The translations under genes were made by a program, and so were the position numbers. Shown one piece after another: positions 52,002-61,142 of a stretch of 64,000 nucleotides of DNA. The stretch's first letter is position 1; every line of letters starts with the position of its first letter. The notes below the pieces were generated by a model, which was not told where the DNA came from, did not search any database, and saw only the letters and a list, made by a program, of their open reading frames with translations. Origin of the DNA: Parasegetibacter sp. NRK P23 (GTDB lineage: Bacteria; Bacteroidota; Bacteroidia; Chitinophagales; Chitinophagaceae); NCBI RefSeq assembly GCF_023721715.1, contig NZ_JAMDLG010000001.1:3944442-4008441 (forward strand), given 5' to 3'.

Positions 52002-52925
52002 TCAGGCTTTTTCCCGGGCGCCCGCTGCTGCCGGAACCAGCAAATAAAACGCCTGTTCCAATATTTCAATGTTGAAGTTCCCGGCTGTTGCTGCCGGATC
52101 CCCATCTATGTGCAGCATGGCTGCGCCTGTATTTTGAATGGAAAGTTGCTTTGCCTGAAAATACAGGATATGATCGGCATCCTCCAGTTGCTCCACGCGT
52201 TTCATTTCGTTCTGGCCGGTCACCTGGCTGAAAACGGTGAAGGGAAGGAGGAGTTTGTTCATCTTTTTTACCACTACTATATCCAGTAATCCGTCGTGTA
52301 AACTGGCTTTGGGGGCGATGGTGAACTGATTTCCGAACTGGTTGCTGTTGGCGATGGAAATGAAGAATGCTTCGGTTTCGATGGACTGCCCGTCGGCGGT
52401 AATGAGGAAGGGATAGGCTTTTGCCGCCATGAAATGTTTCAGGGTTTCCATGGTGTAGGTAAGAAGTCCGCGGGTTTTCTGCTGCGCGAAAGCGTGCGCC
52501 ACTTCTGCATCAAAGCCGATGCCGCTGAGCATGCAGGCGAATGTGTTGTTGATGGTGAACGCGTCGGTAGGCAGGGCGTTTCCCGATAGAATGATTTGCA
52601 GTGCCTTTTGAATATCGGTGGGAATACCGGCTGAAAAAGCCAGTCCGTTCCCCGAACCAAAGGGGATGATCCCAAAATTTACCGGGCTGTTCCTGAGGGC
52701 ACCCACGACCTGGTTGATGGTGCCATCTCCTCCGGCGATGATGACATCGGTGATTTTTTCGGTATGGATGATGTTGGCGAGGTATGCGTATTCACCTTCT
52801 CGGTTGGTATGTTCTATACGGAAGGAAAGTTTGTTTTTTGTGCAGAAACCCGCGATTTCCTCGGGGAGGGAGGTTTTGTTTTTCGTTCCCGCAATAGGGT
52901 TGATGAGGAAAAGGAGGTGCCGCAT
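52002..52925 (-). CDS. Diacylglycerol/lipid kinase family protein (YegS/DgkB-like)
   Basis: 307 residues. ATP-binding LLFLINPIAGTKNKTSLPEE, the catalytic DAGK motif VIIAGGDGTINQVVGAL, IIPFGSGNGLAFSAGIP, and the C-terminal beta sandwich with SLHDGLLDIVVVKKMNK. It phosphorylates a lipid such as diacylglycerol or sphingosine. Convergent with the patatin gene, so two lipid-modifying genes adjoin. Confidence 0.9.
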   Translation of the reverse strand: MRHLLFLINPIAGTKNKTSLPEEIAGFCTKNKLSFRIEHTNREGEYAYLANIIHTEKITDVIIAGGDGTINQVVGALRNSPVNFGIIPFGSGNGLAFSAGIPTDIQKALQIILSGNALPTDAFTINNTFACMLSGIGFDAEVAHAFAQQKTRGLLTYTMETLKHFMAAKAYPFLITADGQSIETEAFFISIANSNQFGNQFTIAPKASLHDGLLDIVVVKKMNKLLLPFTVFSQVTGQNEMKRVEQLEDADHILYFQAKQLSIQNTGAAMLHIDGDPAATAGNFNIEILEQAFYLLVPAAAGAREKA

Positions 52926-53008
52926 GGTGGTGCAAGTTAGGAGGTTTCACGGAATTGCTTTTTGCTTCGTTTCACGCAATTGCTTGTGCCTAACCACGGA
53001 CTGCTTCG

Positions 53009-53162
53009 TTTCACGCAAAGGGCGCAAAGGAGCAAAGGCGCAAGGCCTTGATATGTTTCGGATAGGCTGAATGAAGAACTGGTTGCATCCATTTTAAAAT
53101 GCCTTAAGCCACTCAGCCTTTCAAACTTTGCGTCTTTGCTCCTTTGCGCCCTTTGCGTGAAA
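53009..53162. repeat. Inverted repeat with 37-bp arms (TTTCACGCAAAGGGCGCAAA type)
   Basis: Left arm 53009-53045 and right arm 53126-53162 match at 35 of 37 positions. Between them AGGCTGA (53065-53071) pairs with TCAGCCT (53114-53120). The arms consist of repeated GCAAAGG-type units. A hairpin-forming interspersed element, also seen in other Bacteroidota genomes in my experience of this phylum. Confidence 0.8.
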
Positions 53163-53355
53163 TTCCCGTGAGGGATAGCAGCGGAAAGCCCGCACCGCAA
53201 GCCGCAGGCGAAGCGGGAGGACTTGCAGCGGATAGCACGGCCCGAAGGGACACGGCCAAAATAACCAATACCTTAAAAACGAACGTATTATGCCGCGGCC
53301 GCCACACATAACAATGGCATAACCAATTAAAATAGCCCGTTCCCGCTATTTACCG

Positions 53356-53363
53356 TACCTTTG
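53356..53363 (+). promoter_or_regulatory. -7 box of typA (TAccTTTG)
   Basis: TACCTTTGCACCC is the same box and start-site context as the three rRNA-type promoters at 63.6-63.9 kb, 31 bases before the typA ATG. No clear -33 TTTG. Confidence 0.55.
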
Positions 53364-53393
53364 CACCCTTAAATTTTTAGCTTTAGTCACTTT

Positions 53394-55202
53394 ATGGACA
53401 TCAGAAACATCGCCATCATTGCACACGTTGACCACGGTAAAACTACACTGGTTGACCGCATTTTACACGCCACCAAGGTTTTCCGTGATAACCAAGACAC
53501 CGGAGAGTTGATCATGGATAACAACGACCTGGAGCGTGAAAGAGGGATCACCATCTTCAGTAAGAACGCCGCCGTTAAATACAAAGACGTGAAAATCAAC
53601 GTTATTGATACCCCGGGCCACGCCGACTTTGGCGGTGAGGTGGAAAGGGTACTCAAAATGGCCGATGGCGTGATTCTGCTGGTAGACGCGTTCGAGGGCC
53701 CCATGCCCCAAACCCGTTTCGTATTGCAGAAAGCGCTTCAACTGAACCTGAAGCCACTCGTGGTAATCAACAAAGTGGACAAGCCCAACTGCCGTCCCGA
53801 TGAAGTGCACGACGCTGTTTTTGAACTGTTCTTCAACCTCGACGCTACCGAAGAACAACTGAACTTCCCCACTTTTTACGGAAGTGGCAAGAACAACTGG
53901 TTCAACGACTCCCTTACTGAAATTGAAGGTATTGATCCCTTGCTGGACGGTATCCTGAAATATGTACCCGCGCCCAAAGTGAATGAAGGTCCGCTCCAGT
54001 TGCAGATCACTTCACTGGATTACTCTTCCTTCCTTGGCCGTATCGCCATCGGGAAAGTAACCCGCGGCAGCGTGAAAGAAGGCCAGCCCATCGCATTGAT
54101 GCAGGCCGACGGTACCATCAAAAAACAACGCGTAAAGGAACTGTACGTGTTTGAAGGCATGGGCAAGAAAAGGGCCACTGAAGTAATCGCGGGTGACCTT
54201 TGCGCCGTGGTTGGACTGGAAGATTTCAACATTGGTGACACCATCGCCGATGCTGAAACGCCTGAAGCGCTGCCAGTAATCAGCGTGGATGAGCCTACCA
54301 TGAACATGACTTTCTCCATCAACAACTCGCCTTTCTTCGGACGCGACGGTAAATTCGTTACCAGCCGCCACCTCCGCGACAGGCTGATTAAAGAAACAGA
54401 AAAGAACCTCGCCCTCCGCGTGGTGGACACCGACAGCGGCGATACCTTCCTGGTATATGGCCGTGGTATCCTGCACCTGGGCGTACTGATAGAAACCATG
54501 CGCCGCGAAGGCTACGAACTTACCGTGGGTCAGCCCCAGGTAATCGTGAAGCACATCGACGGTAAAAAAATGGAACCCTACGAAAACCTGGTGGTGGACG
54601 TGCCGCAGGAATTCGCTTCAAAGGTAATCGACCTGGTTACCCGCCGTAAAGGGGAGATGCTGGTGATGGAAACCAAAGGTGAAATGCAACACCTGGAATT
54701 TGAGATCCCCTCCCGCGGACTGATCGGTTTGCGTACGCAAATGCTGACTGCCACCACCGGCGAAGCCGTAATGGCACACCGTTTTACCGAATACAAGCCT
54801 TGGAAAGGGGTGATTCCCGGAAGAAGCAACGGCGTGTTGCTGGCCAAACAAACCGGCACCACCACAGGCTACTCCATCGATAAACTGAACGACCGCGGTA
54901 CTTTCTTCGTGGATCCGGGGGAAGAAGTGTACGCCGGACAGATCATCGCCGAACACATTAAACCGGGCGACCTAGTGGTGAACGCGATCGAAGGAAAAAA
55001 ACTGACCAACATGCGCGCGAGCGGAAGCGACGCGGCTACCAATATTGCCCCCAAAACCCTGATGACGCTGGAAGAATGTATGGAATACATTCAACAGGAC
55101 GAGTGCATCGAGGTTACGCCCAACTTCATCCGGATGCGTAAGATCCACCTGGATGAGAACGAGCGGCTGAGGCAGCAGAAATCAATGAAAGCGGAAGCCT
55201 AA
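53394..55202 (+). CDS. typA: Ribosome-associated GTPase TypA/BipA
   Basis: 602 residues. G1 IIAHVDHGKTTLVDRILHAT, effector region NDLERERGITIFSKNAAV, G3 VIDTPGHADFGGEVERVL, G4 VVINKVDKPNCRPDE, then EF-G-like domains II, III and V and the TypA-specific C-terminus (LVVNAIEGKKLTNMRASGSD). It binds the 70S ribosome and aids assembly and stress growth. It has a TAccTTTG promoter box like that of the rRNA-type promoters, consistent with growth-rate control. Confidence 0.96.
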   Translation: MDIRNIAIIAHVDHGKTTLVDRILHATKVFRDNQDTGELIMDNNDLERERGITIFSKNAAVKYKDVKINVIDTPGHADFGGEVERVLKMADGVILLVDAFEGPMPQTRFVLQKALQLNLKPLVVINKVDKPNCRPDEVHDAVFELFFNLDATEEQLNFPTFYGSGKNNWFNDSLTEIEGIDPLLDGILKYVPAPKVNEGPLQLQITSLDYSSFLGRIAIGKVTRGSVKEGQPIALMQADGTIKKQRVKELYVFEGMGKKRATEVIAGDLCAVVGLEDFNIGDTIADAETPEALPVISVDEPTMNMTFSINNSPFFGRDGKFVTSRHLRDRLIKETEKNLALRVVDTDSGDTFLVYGRGILHLGVLIETMRREGYELTVGQPQVIVKHIDGKKMEPYENLVVDVPQEFASKVIDLVTRRKGEMLVMETKGEMQHLEFEIPSRGLIGLRTQMLTATTGEAVMAHRFTEYKPWKGVIPGRSNGVLLAKQTGTTTGYSIDKLNDRGTFFVDPGEEVYAGQIIAEHIKPGDLVVNAIEGKKLTNMRASGSDAATNIAPKTLMTLEECMEYIQQDECIEVTPNFIRMRKIHLDENERLRQQKSMKAEA

Positions 55203-55236
55203 CTTCCTTTCACGATATTTCTCTCGTAAATGTTCA

Positions 55237-55266
55237 ACGGCCGCCTCTTTTGGGGCGGCCTTTTAC
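55237..55266 (+). terminator. Rho-independent terminator of typA
   Basis: Stem GGCCGCC (55239-55245) / GGCGGCC (55254-55260), 8-nt loop, then TTTTACTTTT. Confidence 0.85.
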
Positions 55267-55324
55267 TTTTCAGGGTTTTAATGGTACTGAACGGGCCTGG
55301 CGCGCTTCGCGCCGCCGATTGCTG

Positions 55325-55332
55325 TATTTTTG
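55325..55332 (+). promoter_or_regulatory. -7 box for the small CxxC protein gene (TAttTTTG)
   Basis: TATTTTTG is 16 bases before ATG 55349. The GC-rich stem GGCGCG-CTT-CGCGCC (55299-55313) occupies the -33 region, so the upstream element is weak. Confidence 0.5.
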
Positions 55333-55348
55333 CAGAAATTCGTTTGTC

Positions 55349-55564
55349 ATGAAAAGAGGTGTACTGGTGTTGGGCATCTGCCTGCTTACGGCAGGTTTTT
55401 GGGGGAACAGGGCTTCCGCCCAATGTTCCATCTGTACCAAAACCGCCCAGCAAATGGGGGAGAAGCCCGCGAAAGGCATGAACTCCGGCATCATCTACCT
55501 GATGCTTACACCGCTGGCCATTATGGGTTACATTGGTTACCGCTGGTACCAGAGCAACCGTTAA
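55349..55564 (+). CDS. Small membrane protein with CSIC motif
   Basis: 71 residues from ATG 55349; the frame is open 33 codons upstream but passes through the terminator and promoter. A signal segment (MKRGVLVLGICLLTAGFWGN) ends at ASA-Q, then QCSICTKTAQQMGEKPAKGM with a C-x-x-C pair, and a C-terminal helix (NSGIIYLMLTPLAIMGYIGY). Small proteins of this pattern recur in Bacteroidota; the CxxC could bind metal or be redox-active in the periplasm. Function unknown. Confidence 0.75.
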   Translation: MKRGVLVLGICLLTAGFWGNRASAQCSICTKTAQQMGEKPAKGMNSGIIYLMLTPLAIMGYIGYRWYQSNR

Positions 55565-55568
55565 CACC

Positions 55569-56486
55569 TTATACTTTTTCTTCTACCAGTTTGTACAGGT
55601 TAAAAGTTCCTTTCTCCAATAGTTGTGTGATCTCTTCGCGTAATACGGAACGGCTCATGTTTTTCATTCTTTTCTGCTGAATGAGTTGCCATGCTTTTTC
55701 GGTGAGTAATCCCGCGCGGTCCTCCAGGGAAAAGGATTGGGCGAAATACGCCTGAATTGCCGTGGACAATTCGGCTATTCCTTCCTGCGTGCTGGCGACG
55801 GTTTTGAAGATGGGCTTGTGTTCCGCCGTATGTTTGAGGGATGGGTACAGGTGCTGCTGCAGGTTCTTCACGAAGCGGTTGGCTTCGGGACGATCGGCTT
55901 TATTGACCACGAAAATATCGGCGATTTCCATGAGCCCTGCTTTCATGGTCTGGATATCGTCGCCGGCTTCGGGAACTAGCACCACGAGGGTGAGGTCTGC
56001 GAGTCCTGCGATTTCCACTTCACTTTGCCCTACGCCTACGGTTTCCACGAGAATATAATCGTATGCAGCGAACTTAAGCAGTTCGGTTATTTCCAGCACT
56101 TTGGGGTGAAGTCCGCCGAGCCAGCCGCGGGTGGCGAGGGACCTGATGTACACTTTTGGTTCATCGTACCACCTTCCCATTCTGATCCGGTCGCCCAATA
56201 CCGCGCCTTTACTGAAGGGAGATGACGGATCGATGCAAAGGATGGCGATTTTTTTATCCAGTTTCAGAAGCGATTCGGTAAGCGCATCCGTGAGCGTACT
56301 TTTTCCTGCGCCTGGAGGCCCGGTGATGCCGATAATTCGGGTGGAATTGTTTTGTGGAAGCGCGGAGAGCAGGGACTCGTAACCGGGCGCTTCATTTTCG
56401 ATGAAGGAGATGGCCCGGGAGAGCGCGCGGATATTGCCCTGCTGAATATCCTGTATATACTGTATGGTAACTGTTGCTGCCTTCAT
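55569..56486 (-). CDS. meaB: Methylmalonyl-CoA mutase-associated GTPase MeaB
   Basis: 305 residues. Walker A GITGPPGAGKSTLTDALTES, ILCIDPSSPFSKGAVLGDRI with DRIRM, VETVGVGQSEVEIAGLADLT, and NKAD guanine specificity motif (IFVVNKADRPEANRF). MeaB loads and protects B12-dependent methylmalonyl-CoA mutase. The mutase genes are not in this window. Convergent with the small CxxC gene (4-bp gap). Confidence 0.93.
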   Translation of the reverse strand: MKAATVTIQYIQDIQQGNIRALSRAISFIENEAPGYESLLSALPQNNSTRIIGITGPPGAGKSTLTDALTESLLKLDKKIAILCIDPSSPFSKGAVLGDRIRMGRWYDEPKVYIRSLATRGWLGGLHPKVLEITELLKFAAYDYILVETVGVGQSEVEIAGLADLTLVVLVPEAGDDIQTMKAGLMEIADIFVVNKADRPEANRFVKNLQQHLYPSLKHTAEHKPIFKTVASTQEGIAELSTAIQAYFAQSFSLEDRAGLLTEKAWQLIQQKRMKNMSRSVLREEITQLLEKGTFNLYKLVEEKV

Positions 56487-56504
56487 GACGTATCCGACTC
56501 TTCT

Positions 56505-57569
56505 TTATTTTTCTTCCAGCATTGCTTTGTACAAAGAAATGTATTCTTCCGATGCTTTTTCCCAATTAAATTGAGACGCGTAGTTTTTTCGTGCCAGAAC
56601 TGCCGCATCAGATTGGTTGAAGTCAGGCGCATTTCTTATCGTCATTGCCATATATTCGGGATCGAAGTTTTCCCAAAACACGGCCTGATTGCCACCTATT
56701 TCCCGCAAACTGGTGAGGGGAGAAGAAAAAACGGGCTTTCCCGCATAAAAAGCTTCAATAACCGGGAGTCCGAACCCTTCGAACAGGGAAGGGAAAAGAA
56801 AAGCGGCGCAGTGACTGTACAACCAGTTTTTTTCTTCAGCAGATGGTTGGTGCAGGCGTATGATGTTCTTCAAATCCAGCACTTCAATTCTTTTCGTCAT
56901 CTGTTGCGCATAAGCCGTTTGCCAGTTTCCGGCGATGACCAATGTTTTTTCCGGCAGGATGCGCATCATTTCGACCAGCGTGTGTGTATTCTTCTTAGCG
57001 GTAAGGCTGGAGATGTGAAAAAGAAAATCTTCGGGCGGTAATTGTTTTGGCGCGTGCGATGGCTGTTCAAGCGGATTGGCCACACCGTTCCTGATCACAT
57101 GAACTTCTTTTCCGTTAAGGTCCAGGTGTTGCCTTATTTCTTCAGCGGAGAAAGCCGAAATCGTGGAAATAACGGATGCGCGATGGGTTTTTTTCTGGAT
57201 TTTACGCCTGTATTTTTCGGCTTTCCAACCTGTTTTTTCATAGAGCAGGTTCAGGTCGTGGATGGTAAGTAAAACTTTCCTGGCGGAACAGGCGGGATCA
57301 TACCCTGTGGTTTGGTGCAGGGAATGCCATACATCGAAAACAGGCATTGTGCCAGGGAAATACCGGGAACGAAAACCTGTTTTGAAATAAGTGAACGCAT
57401 TTCCCCAATAGCCAACAAAGGATGGCGGCACCAGGGCACAGAGTATTATTCCTTCTTCTTTTAAAAAAGGCGCTTTAGCAGCAAGGGCTGTAGCATAACG
57501 CAAAGACACTTCTCCCAGTCCTACATAAGGGTCTTTCAGCTTTTCGAGGTCGATTAATATCCGCTTCAT
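56505..57569 (-). CDS. Glycosyltransferase, GT4-like
   Basis: 354 residues from ATG 57569 (MKRILIDLEKLKDPYVGLGE); the frame is open 21 codons upstream. N-terminal GT-B domain with LLTIHDLNLLYEKTGWKAEK and VISTISAFSAEEIRQHLDLN, then C-terminal FLFHISSLTAKKNTHTLVEM and the donor-binding E-x7-E: LFPSLFEGFGLPVIEAFYAG. A retaining sugar transferase, probably for surface glycans. 18 bp upstream of meaB on the same strand. Confidence 0.9.
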   Translation of the reverse strand: MKRILIDLEKLKDPYVGLGEVSLRYATALAAKAPFLKEEGIILCALVPPSFVGYWGNAFTYFKTGFRSRYFPGTMPVFDVWHSLHQTTGYDPACSARKVLLTIHDLNLLYEKTGWKAEKYRRKIQKKTHRASVISTISAFSAEEIRQHLDLNGKEVHVIRNGVANPLEQPSHAPKQLPPEDFLFHISSLTAKKNTHTLVEMMRILPEKTLVIAGNWQTAYAQQMTKRIEVLDLKNIIRLHQPSAEEKNWLYSHCAAFLFPSLFEGFGLPVIEAFYAGKPVFSSPLTSLREIGGNQAVFWENFDPEYMAMTIRNAPDFNQSDAAVLARKNYASQFNWEKASEEYISLYKAMLEEK

Positions 57570-57662
57570 ACTTTTGGTTGGGTGGGAGATGTTCCTATTT
57601 GCGCACTGCAATTTAGGGGCATAAACCAACACGTACCCGTTTCATCAATGATTTCTAAATAA

Positions 57663-57696
57663 AAAAGAGCCGACCTGGTATGGGGCCGGCTCTTTT
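57663..57696. terminator. Bidirectional rho-independent terminator
   Basis: Stem AAAAGAGCCG / CGGCTCTTTT, 10 bp perfect. It ends the minus-strand lipoprotein gene (57714-58730); after the stem the minus strand continues TTTTTA. Confidence 0.88.
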
Positions 57697-57713
57697 GTCC
57701 ACCTGTAAAATTG

Positions 57714-58730
57714 TTACCACAATGGCGCTTGCGCTGTTCCTGCATTTGTCCATTGGTTCTGGCTCACATCACCCGCAATATGATGCGTAATGGAACCGTA
57801 CAGGTTGAGCGTCCAGTAGGCGGTACCCAGGGTACCGCTACCGTTGAATTGTCCTAAAAGCAGCACATAGTCACTGTTGGCCTGAACCGCAGTATTAAAA
57901 CTGATATTCGGTCCGGCGAAGTAGGCGCCCTGTCCTGGAACATTTACGGTGGCGGTGCCCGCGAGGTTGGTTGAAATATTGCGAAGTTCAGAAGCGGGTC
58001 TCCACTTTTTGCCCTTCCATTCGAGTTTAATTCTCAATGTAAGATATGTGGCCCAATAGTAAAAGAAGCTGTCAGAGTAACCTTCAAAGAAAGAAATGAC
58101 TTCGTGTACATATTTCCTGTTTCCAACAATAGGCGTTTGTTGAACAAACTCATATTGGTGGCGGGCATCACCGGCGTTGAATCCCATATTAAAATAATCC
58201 GCGGCTATTTCCCCGGAGCCATTCTCGTAAACCGGCAATACTTTACTGCCGGCCTTGAACTTTTTCTCCACTTTGTCGGGATTTGCTTTGAAATAAGCCA
58301 GTTCATTTTGCTTTTCAGCGGAAATGTAATATTTCATGTTGTTCTGGTACCAGATGATTTCATTACCAATCTGTATTTCCCCTTTGCTGTTTAAGAGGTA
58401 GAGCTGACCGGGGGTAAAATGAAAATCCGCCAGTGCTTCAAGCTGCTTGTCTTGCGCATCATCCTGCAGATTAAAAGCTTCCAATGCGGCATTAAGTGAC
58501 TGAAAACCAGTTTCTTTTCCTGGAATACCCTCAAGAGATCCTCCTTTATTCAGGGCGGTAAGCGCTTTATTAAATGTGGTTACATTCTTAAAGACCAGCC
58601 TTCCCTGGTCAACAGCAATGGGAACGTCTTGTGTATTGATCTCTTCGGAAATTACGGAACTTGATTTTTGACAGGAGGAAAGTGCAAACAATACACCAAT
58701 AGCCAGAGCGGCTGTGCGTCTCATTTTCAT
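57714..58730 (-). CDS. Hypothetical lipoprotein
   Basis: 338 residues. Lipoprotein signal MKMRRTAALAIGVLFALSSC with the Cys about residue 20 and a Ser-rich linker. The N-terminal half has a segment ending FHFTPGQLYLLNSKGEIQIG and NEIIWYQNNMKYYISAEKQ; the C-terminal half is rich in aromatic beta strands (FFYYWATYLTLRIKLEWKGK, and a final WTLNLYGSITHHIAGD). Probably an outer-membrane or secreted protein; no family recognised. Monocistronic, followed by a strong terminator. Confidence 0.72.
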   Translation of the reverse strand: MKMRRTAALAIGVLFALSSCQKSSSVISEEINTQDVPIAVDQGRLVFKNVTTFNKALTALNKGGSLEGIPGKETGFQSLNAALEAFNLQDDAQDKQLEALADFHFTPGQLYLLNSKGEIQIGNEIIWYQNNMKYYISAEKQNELAYFKANPDKVEKKFKAGSKVLPVYENGSGEIAADYFNMGFNAGDARHQYEFVQQTPIVGNRKYVHEVISFFEGYSDSFFYYWATYLTLRIKLEWKGKKWRPASELRNISTNLAGTATVNVPGQGAYFAGPNISFNTAVQANSDYVLLLGQFNGSGTLGTAYWTLNLYGSITHHIAGDVSQNQWTNAGTAQAPLW

Positions 58731-58853
58731 AATAATAAGGTTTTTTTAAAAGTATGTATCATCTTCCAAACAATGAAATTAATTTTGAATGAAGAACACT
58801 TCAGTTAACGATCACCGGCCAATGATCTTAAAAAAATTGCCACGTTATACGAT

Positions 58854-59738
58854 ATGCGAATTTCAGGATTTACTTATGTACGGAATGGATTAGAACTGGG
58901 TTACCCATTCATCGAGTCTATTCGTTCCATCCTTCCGATATGTGATGAAGTGGTGGTGGCTGTTGGAGATTCCCACGATGGAACACGTGAAGCGGTTGAA
59001 GCGATTGATCCGCAGAAAATAAAAATCGTGGACACTGTTTGGGACATGCAGCTCCGAAAGGGGGGGAAGGTGTTCGCCCAGCAATCCAACGCCGCGCTGG
59101 ATGCCATAACAGGCGAATGGGCAATCCATATTCAGGCGGATGAAGTGATGCATGAAAAGGATCTTCCCCTTCTGCTCCAAGCTATCCAGGATAATGAACA
59201 CAACGAAAAAGTGGATGGTTTCATACAGCCTTTTCTTCATTTCTGGGGAACGTATGATTATATCAGAACCTCAAGAAAGGTGCATAAACATGAGATCCGC
59301 GTATTCAGAAACAATAAATATATACGCGCGTACAGTGATTCCCAAGGCTTCAGAATATACAGGAGCGCCGACACCTACAACGCAGGAGAAAAAGGCAAAA
59401 AACTCCACGTAAAAAAAATTGACGCCCCGGTGTATCATTACAACGCGGTGCGCCCGGCGCCACTGATGAACAAAAAAAGAGACAACTTCCTGATACATTG
59501 GAATGTAGAGAATAAAGAAAAAGAATTTGACTACCAGAAAGTGGACCGGTTGGAAAAATTTACAGGAGAGCATCCCGCTGTTATGAAAGACCTGGTCGAA
59601 AATATGAACTGGCATTTTGAATTCGATCCTGCAAAAGCGTATTGGGAAAAGAAAAAAGATAAATACCTTCAACCCATCGAGGATTTTCTCGGTATCCGCA
59701 TAGGAGAGTACAAAAACTATATTCTGCTAAAAAAATAA
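58854..59738 (+). CDS. Glycosyltransferase family 2-like protein
   Basis: 294 residues, no membrane segment. Starts directly with the GT-A fold (MRISGFTYVRNGLELGYPFI), then CDEVVVAVGDSHDGTREAVE and EWAIHIQADEVMHEKDLPLL, where the D in QADE takes the DxD position. The C-terminal half is basic (IRTSRKVHKHEIRVFRNNKY). It would transfer a sugar to a glycan or lipid carrier. Followed after 2 bp by the LON-domain gene. Confidence 0.8.
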   Translation: MRISGFTYVRNGLELGYPFIESIRSILPICDEVVVAVGDSHDGTREAVEAIDPQKIKIVDTVWDMQLRKGGKVFAQQSNAALDAITGEWAIHIQADEVMHEKDLPLLLQAIQDNEHNEKVDGFIQPFLHFWGTYDYIRTSRKVHKHEIRVFRNNKYIRAYSDSQGFRIYRSADTYNAGEKGKKLHVKKIDAPVYHYNAVRPAPLMNKKRDNFLIHWNVENKEKEFDYQKVDRLEKFTGEHPAVMKDLVENMNWHFEFDPAKAYWEKKKDKYLQPIEDFLGIRIGEYKNYILLKK

Positions 59739-59740
59739 CT

Positions 59741-60394
59741 TTGATCAATTTCATTCCCATATTCCCGCTCAACATCGTAGTATATCCCGGCGAACAGTTG
59801 AACCTCCACATTTTTGAACCCCGCTACAAACAATTGATCCGTGAATGCGTGCAGGAAAAGAAGCCTTTCGGCATCCCCACCGTGATCGATCATAAACTGG
59901 AAGAATACGGTACCAGGGTATTTGTGACGGAGATCGTCAAAGAATACGATAATGGCGAATTGGACATCACCACCCGTGGCGAAGATGTTTTCCGTATCCT
60001 CGAAGTGATCAGAGAGGTGCCCGAAAAGCTTTACGAAGCCGCGATCGTGGATTACCCCGCCAACGTATTTTCCGCCCCGCCGCAACTCATGCCACGTATC
60101 CTGCCCGTTATACGGGAACTGCATAAGTTGCTGAATGTATCGAAGTCTTTTAAAAAGAAAGATGAAGAACTGAGCAGCTACGATGTGGCCCACCATGTGG
60201 CGCTTTCGCTGAACGAAGAATATGAATTGCTTACCTTGCTGCGCGAAGACCAGCGGCTGGAATACCTTAAAAGGCACCTGAACAAGGTGGTGCCCTTCCT
60301 TTCCCAGATGGAGTTGCTGAAAGAAAAGATCAAACTCAACGGGCATTTCCGCAACCTCGAAGGACTCGATTTTGAATGGAAAGCCGACAAATAA
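59741..60394 (+). CDS. LON peptidase substrate-binding domain protein
   Basis: 217 residues from TTG 59741. The LON N-terminal domain begins at once (FIPIFPLNIVVYPGEQLNLH then IFEPRYKQLIREC), so an internal ATG would truncate it; hence TTG is preferred. No ATPase or protease domain follows. Such proteins have a putative substrate-recognition role. Downstream of a glycosyltransferase and upstream of coaX in one transcript. Confidence 0.85.
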   Translation: MINFIPIFPLNIVVYPGEQLNLHIFEPRYKQLIRECVQEKKPFGIPTVIDHKLEEYGTRVFVTEIVKEYDNGELDITTRGEDVFRILEVIREVPEKLYEAAIVDYPANVFSAPPQLMPRILPVIRELHKLLNVSKSFKKKDEELSSYDVAHHVALSLNEEYELLTLLREDQRLEYLKRHLNKVVPFLSQMELLKEKIKLNGHFRNLEGLDFEWKADK

Positions 60395-60404
60395 TACGCC
60401 TGAC

Positions 60405-61142
60405 ATGGTTGTAACCCTGTGTTTCGACTTCGGGAACACCCGGAAAAAAGTAGCGGTATTCACCGATGGAATATTTACGGAAGAAGTCTTTCCGGAAGAT
60501 GACCACCCCGCTACCATAAAAGCATTACTCGACAAATGGCGGCCCGCCCGCACCATTCTTTCTTCGGTGGTGCACCACCATCCCGAGTTGGAAACCTTGC
60601 TTGCGGCACAGAGCTGGTTCCATAAACTCAGCCACCTCAGCAAACTGAACTTCAGTACGCCCGTGGGAAAACCTGAAACCATCGGCGCAGACCGCCTCGC
60701 CATGATGAGTGCCGCCGTTCACCTGTTTCCCGGGACAAATACACTGGTGGTGGGGCTCGGAACCTGCATCACCTACAACTTCATCAACAAGTACGGGGCA
60801 TTCATGGGTGGCGGAATTTCTCCCGGCATGGAAATGCGCTTCCGGTCGCTCAAGGAGCAGACCGCCAAGCTCCCTTTGATCGAAAAGAACTGGGATTTCC
60901 CCCTAACCGGGTATGATACAAAAACAAATATTCTGAGTGGGGTACTCTTCGGAATGGCCCGTGAAATCGACGGTTTCATCGATTTATACGCTGAAAAATA
61001 CAGGAACTTTAACGTGCTTTTAACCGGGGGTGATACACCCTTTTTTGCACGGCATCTGAAAAATAAGATATTTGCAGACCCTCAACTAATATATAAAGGA
61101 TTGTATGCGATTTGTGAGCACAATTTTCAACAGGAAAAATAA
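60405..61142 (+). CDS. coaX: Type III pantothenate kinase
   Basis: 245 residues from ATG 60405; an upstream TTG in the same frame lies inside the previous gene. LCFDFGNTRKKVAVFTDG (ATP loop), ILSSVVHHHPELETLLAA, PETIGADRLAMMSAAVHLFP, VVGLGTCITYNFINKYGAFM and GGGISPGMEMRFRSLKEQTA are CoaX motifs. It makes 4'-phosphopantothenate in CoA synthesis. Its 3' end overlaps the outer-membrane protein gene by 38 bp. Confidence 0.92.
   Translation: MVVTLCFDFGNTRKKVAVFTDGIFTEEVFPEDDHPATIKALLDKWRPARTILSSVVHHHPELETLLAAQSWFHKLSHLSKLNFSTPVGKPETIGADRLAMMSAAVHLFPGTNTLVVGLGTCITYNFINKYGAFMGGGISPGMEMRFRSLKEQTAKLPLIEKNWDFPLTGYDTKTNILSGVLFGMAREIDGFIDLYAEKYRNFNVLLTGGDTPFFARHLKNKIFADPQLIYKGLYAICEHNFQQEK

Larger units (their letters stand above)
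52926..53393. other. Repeat-rich intergenic region, 468 bp
   Basis: It contains the inverted repeat 53009-53162, a following stretch with two related motifs (TAGCAGCGGAAAGC at about 53176 and TTGCAGCGGATAGC at about 53224), and the typA promoter. No coding frame supported. Confidence 0.6.

Noticed and set aside
53009..53162. CRISPR array
   Set aside because: The GCAAAGG-type units form one inverted repeat without regular spacers, and no cas gene is present.
55199..55567. 122-codon minus frame after typA
   Set aside because: It covers the typA terminator and is antisense to a small gene with a signal peptide and its own promoter box.
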